From assembly GCA_003155335.1 (NCBI GenBank), contig PMCG01000014.1, positions 1-6,649 on the forward strand: a DNA stretch of 6,649 nucleotides, read 5' to 3'. Source of the stretch: Acidobacteriota bacterium. Its GTDB lineage: Bacteria > Acidobacteriota > Vicinamibacteria > Fen-336. The position numbers and the translations under genes are program-made. Numbering within the stretch: position 1 is the first letter of the stretch; every line of letters begins with the position of its first letter. The notes beneath the pieces are model-generated. The model was given only the letters and a program-made list of their open reading frames with translations. It made no database searches and was not told where the DNA came from. Below, one piece after another: positions 5,024 through 6,649 of the stretch.

Positions 5024-6541
5024 GTGCTCGTCCTGATCCCGAGACAGACCCTGCTCACGCTGTTGCTCTCGCTGCCCCTCGCGGCCATCGGCTCCGGCTG
5101 CCACACCGGCGCGCCCAAAGCGCCGCCGAGAGCGCCGACACCGGTGCCGCACACGAACAACGTCGCCACGCCGACGCCGTCACCTGCAGCGAGCAGCACA
5201 GCCGACCGGTCCGGCGGGACGACGGCGGCGAACGCCCCCGCGGCGCAGCACGCGGCCGCGCAGTCGGCCGCAAGCTCCTCTGCCCCGGCGCCGGTGGAAG
5301 AGGCCGACACTGGAGAGGAAGAGACTCCGGATAACGAGCCTCAGGCCACGCAGAAAGAGGCCCTGGATCTGTGCCAGTCGGCCTCGGAGCTGGTCGCGGC
5401 AAACAAGACCGACGAGGCCATCGCTGCGCTCGATCGCGCGTACGGCCTGATGCTGAAGCTCCCGCAGAATGGCGACGACGCCTACCTGCAGGCCAAGCAG
5501 GATATTCGGCGGCTAGTGGCCGAGCTCATCCGGCGCGCCTATCACATCCAGCAGGCGAGCGGCCCGCCGCCCACGACATCCTGGGACCTGGCCCTACCGA
5601 TCGTGGAGAACGAGCACGTCCAGCGTGAGATCGTCAGCTTCACCACCGGCGAGCGCGATCAATTCATCGAGGCCTATCGCCGCTCAGGCCTCTACCGGCC
5701 GATGATCCTCGCCAAACTCGCCGCCGCGCAGCTCCCGCGCCAGTTGGCCTGGCTGCCACTGGTCGAGAGCGAGTTCAAGGGCCGCGCCCTCTCGCGCGCG
5801 GGTGCGTTCGGTCTGTGGCAGTTCATCGCGTCCACCGGGTTGCGCTATGGCCTGAGCCGCGACCCCTGGGTCGACGAGCGTCTCGACCCTGAGAAGGCCA
5901 CCGACGCCGCCATCGCGTATCTGACGGAGCTGCACCGACTCTTCGGCGATTGGCCCAAGGCGCTGGCCGCGTACAACTGCGGCGAGGCGCGCGTCTCCCG
6001 GCTTCAGTCGCGCTCCGGCGAGTACTTCGACTTCTGGGACCTGTACGAGCAACTGCCCTGGGAGACGCGGCGCTACGTGCCACGTTTCATCGCGGCGCTC
6101 TTGATCGTCGAGAACCCGGCCAAGTACGGCATGACCTTGCCGGCAGCGCTGACGCCGACGAACGGTCTGACAGCGGTTCGCGTGGAGCGCGCGGTGGAGC
6201 TCGAGAAGCTGGACGTCGCGCTCGGCCTCGAGAAGGGTGCGCTCCTGGGCTTCAATCCCGAGCTGCGCTCGGCAGCCACGCCCAATCGCGCGTACGATCT
6301 GCGCGTCCCGGCCGAGAAGAGCGAGGCCGTGGCGCCGGCCGTGGCCCAGCTCCCTGCCTGGACCAAGCCGATCCCGCTCTACGTCGTCCACCGTGTTCGC
6401 TCGGGCGATACGCTCGGCTCGATCGCGCGGCGCTACCACACGACGGTCGGGGCGATCCAGCGCACCAACAGCCTGCGCAGCGTGCGCCGCCTGCACGTGG
6501 GGCAGCGGCTGCGCATCCCCGCGCGGGGCTCGGGCCGCTGA
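5024..6541 (+). CDS. LysM domain-containing lytic transglycosylase, MltD-like, probable lipoprotein
   Basis: This 505-residue protein should cleave the MurNAc-GlcNAc bond of peptidoglycan in the periplasm, forming 1,6-anhydro-MurNAc ends. Residues 1-25 form a hydrophobic signal ending GSG-Cys26, a near-lipobox with Gly instead of Leu at -3, so lipidation is likely but not certain. A Pro/Ala/Thr/Ser-rich linker covers about 27-100. A helical segment follows (about 108-180), with alternating Ala/Leu resembling tetratricopeptide-type helices. The SLT catalytic domain spans about 205-365: LPLVESEF carries catalytic Glu248, then GLWQF (263-267), AYNCGE (316-321) and YVPRFIAALLI, all in the usual MltD order. 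One C-terminal LysM domain (about 453-498: YVVHRVRSGDTLGSIARRY...VGQRLRIP) binds glycan chains. E. coli MltD has more than one LysM. The start is chosen by its ribosome site. It diverges from the permease gene. Confidence 0.93.
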   Translation: MLVLIPRQTLLTLLLSLPLAAIGSGCHTGAPKAPPRAPTPVPHTNNVATPTPSPAASSTADRSGGTTAANAPAAQHAAAQSAASSSAPAPVEEADTGEEETPDNEPQATQKEALDLCQSASELVAANKTDEAIAALDRAYGLMLKLPQNGDDAYLQAKQDIRRLVAELIRRAYHIQQASGPPPTTSWDLALPIVENEHVQREIVSFTTGERDQFIEAYRRSGLYRPMILAKLAAAQLPRQLAWLPLVESEFKGRALSRAGAFGLWQFIASTGLRYGLSRDPWVDERLDPEKATDAAIAYLTELHRLFGDWPKALAAYNCGEARVSRLQSRSGEYFDFWDLYEQLPWETRRYVPRFIAALLIVENPAKYGMTLPAALTPTNGLTAVRVERAVELEKLDVALGLEKGALLGFNPELRSAATPNRAYDLRVPAEKSEAVAPAVAQLPAWTKPIPLYVVHRVRSGDTLGSIARRYHTTVGAIQRTNSLRSVRRLHVGQRLRIPARGSGR

Positions 6542-6559
6542 GGAGCCGCGCCACTCGCG

Positions 6560-6649
6560 CTAGAGCCCGGTCGCGAGGAGGACCTGGGCCAGCAGGATCT
6601 TGGCGATGAAGGCCACGGGATAGACGGTCGCGTAGCCGACGTTCGGCAG
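6560..6649 (-). CDS. AspT/YidE/YbjL-type putative transporter, C-terminal end (partial)
   Basis: Only the last 29 residues and the TAG stop are in the window. They read LPNVGYATVYPVAFIAKILLAQ and then VLLATGL. The PNVGYATxYPxAxxxKIxLAQ pattern matches the final transmembrane helix of the aspartate:alanine exchanger (AspT/YidE/YbjL) family of inner-membrane carriers. The family call rests on this short signature alone. The gene converges on the transglycosylase gene, leaving 18 bp between the two stop codons and no room for a separate terminator. Confidence 0.6.
   Translation of the reverse strand: MPNVGYATVYPVAFIAKILLAQVLLATGL

Noticed and set aside
5684..6496. 270-codon minus-strand ORF inside the transglycosylase gene
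   Set aside because: Antisense shadow. The plus frame carries catalytic and LysM motifs in the correct order.
1..6649. CRISPR array, tRNA, rRNA, or insertion-sequence transposase
   Set aside because: No regularly spaced repeats, no recognisable RNA gene and no transposase frame were seen on either strand.

Overview
This is a GC-rich bacterial window that looks like chromosome or metagenome-assembled sequence from a diderm (Gram-negative-type) organism. The evidence for an outer membrane is a large beta-barrel protein ending in a C-terminal Phe and a LysM lytic transglycosylase with a signal peptide and a near-lipobox. The sequence alone does not fix the phylum. The cysteine motif type (CxNGxCxxGE...CPxDC), the propeller-barrel fusion and the REP-like repeats would fit Myxococcota/Desulfobacterota-like, Acidobacteriota-like or similar lineages, but that is only inference.

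Layout. Positions 1-1806 (+) hold the 3' part of a TolB-like beta-propeller fused to an Omp85/surface-antigen-type barrel, probably cut at the window edge. Positions 1807-2053 are non-coding and carry a pair of palindromic REP-like elements sharing the head GTAGGGGCG (1838-1969). Next come a small four-helix membrane protein of unknown function (2054-2500, +) and a compact VOC/glyoxalase-fold protein (2552-2944, +), 51 bp apart and possibly co-transcribed. Positions 2945-3501 form an untidy tract. It holds the tail of a secreted-type beta-sandwich domain followed by two 32-residue cysteine-rich repeats with identical spacing (3040-3402), and then a short protein-like stretch in the same frame beyond the stop. 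No good start codon or ribosome site exists for this tract, so it looks like the remnant of a larger gene.

An NCS2/AzgA-type nucleobase permease follows on the minus strand (3498-4871). It diverges from a LysM-bearing MltD-like lytic transglycosylase (5024-6541, +) across a 152-bp region where possible -10 boxes for the two directions overlap. At the right edge the C-terminus of an AspT/YidE-type transporter (6560-6649, -) converges on the transglycosylase with 18 bp between them.

The genes are mostly ordinary envelope and transport functions and do not form an evident pathway. I do not see a convincing new multi-gene system. The items most worth a second look are the cysteine-repeat remnant, the propeller-barrel fusion, the REP-like pair, the orphan membrane protein beside the VOC gene, and the shared divergent promoter.
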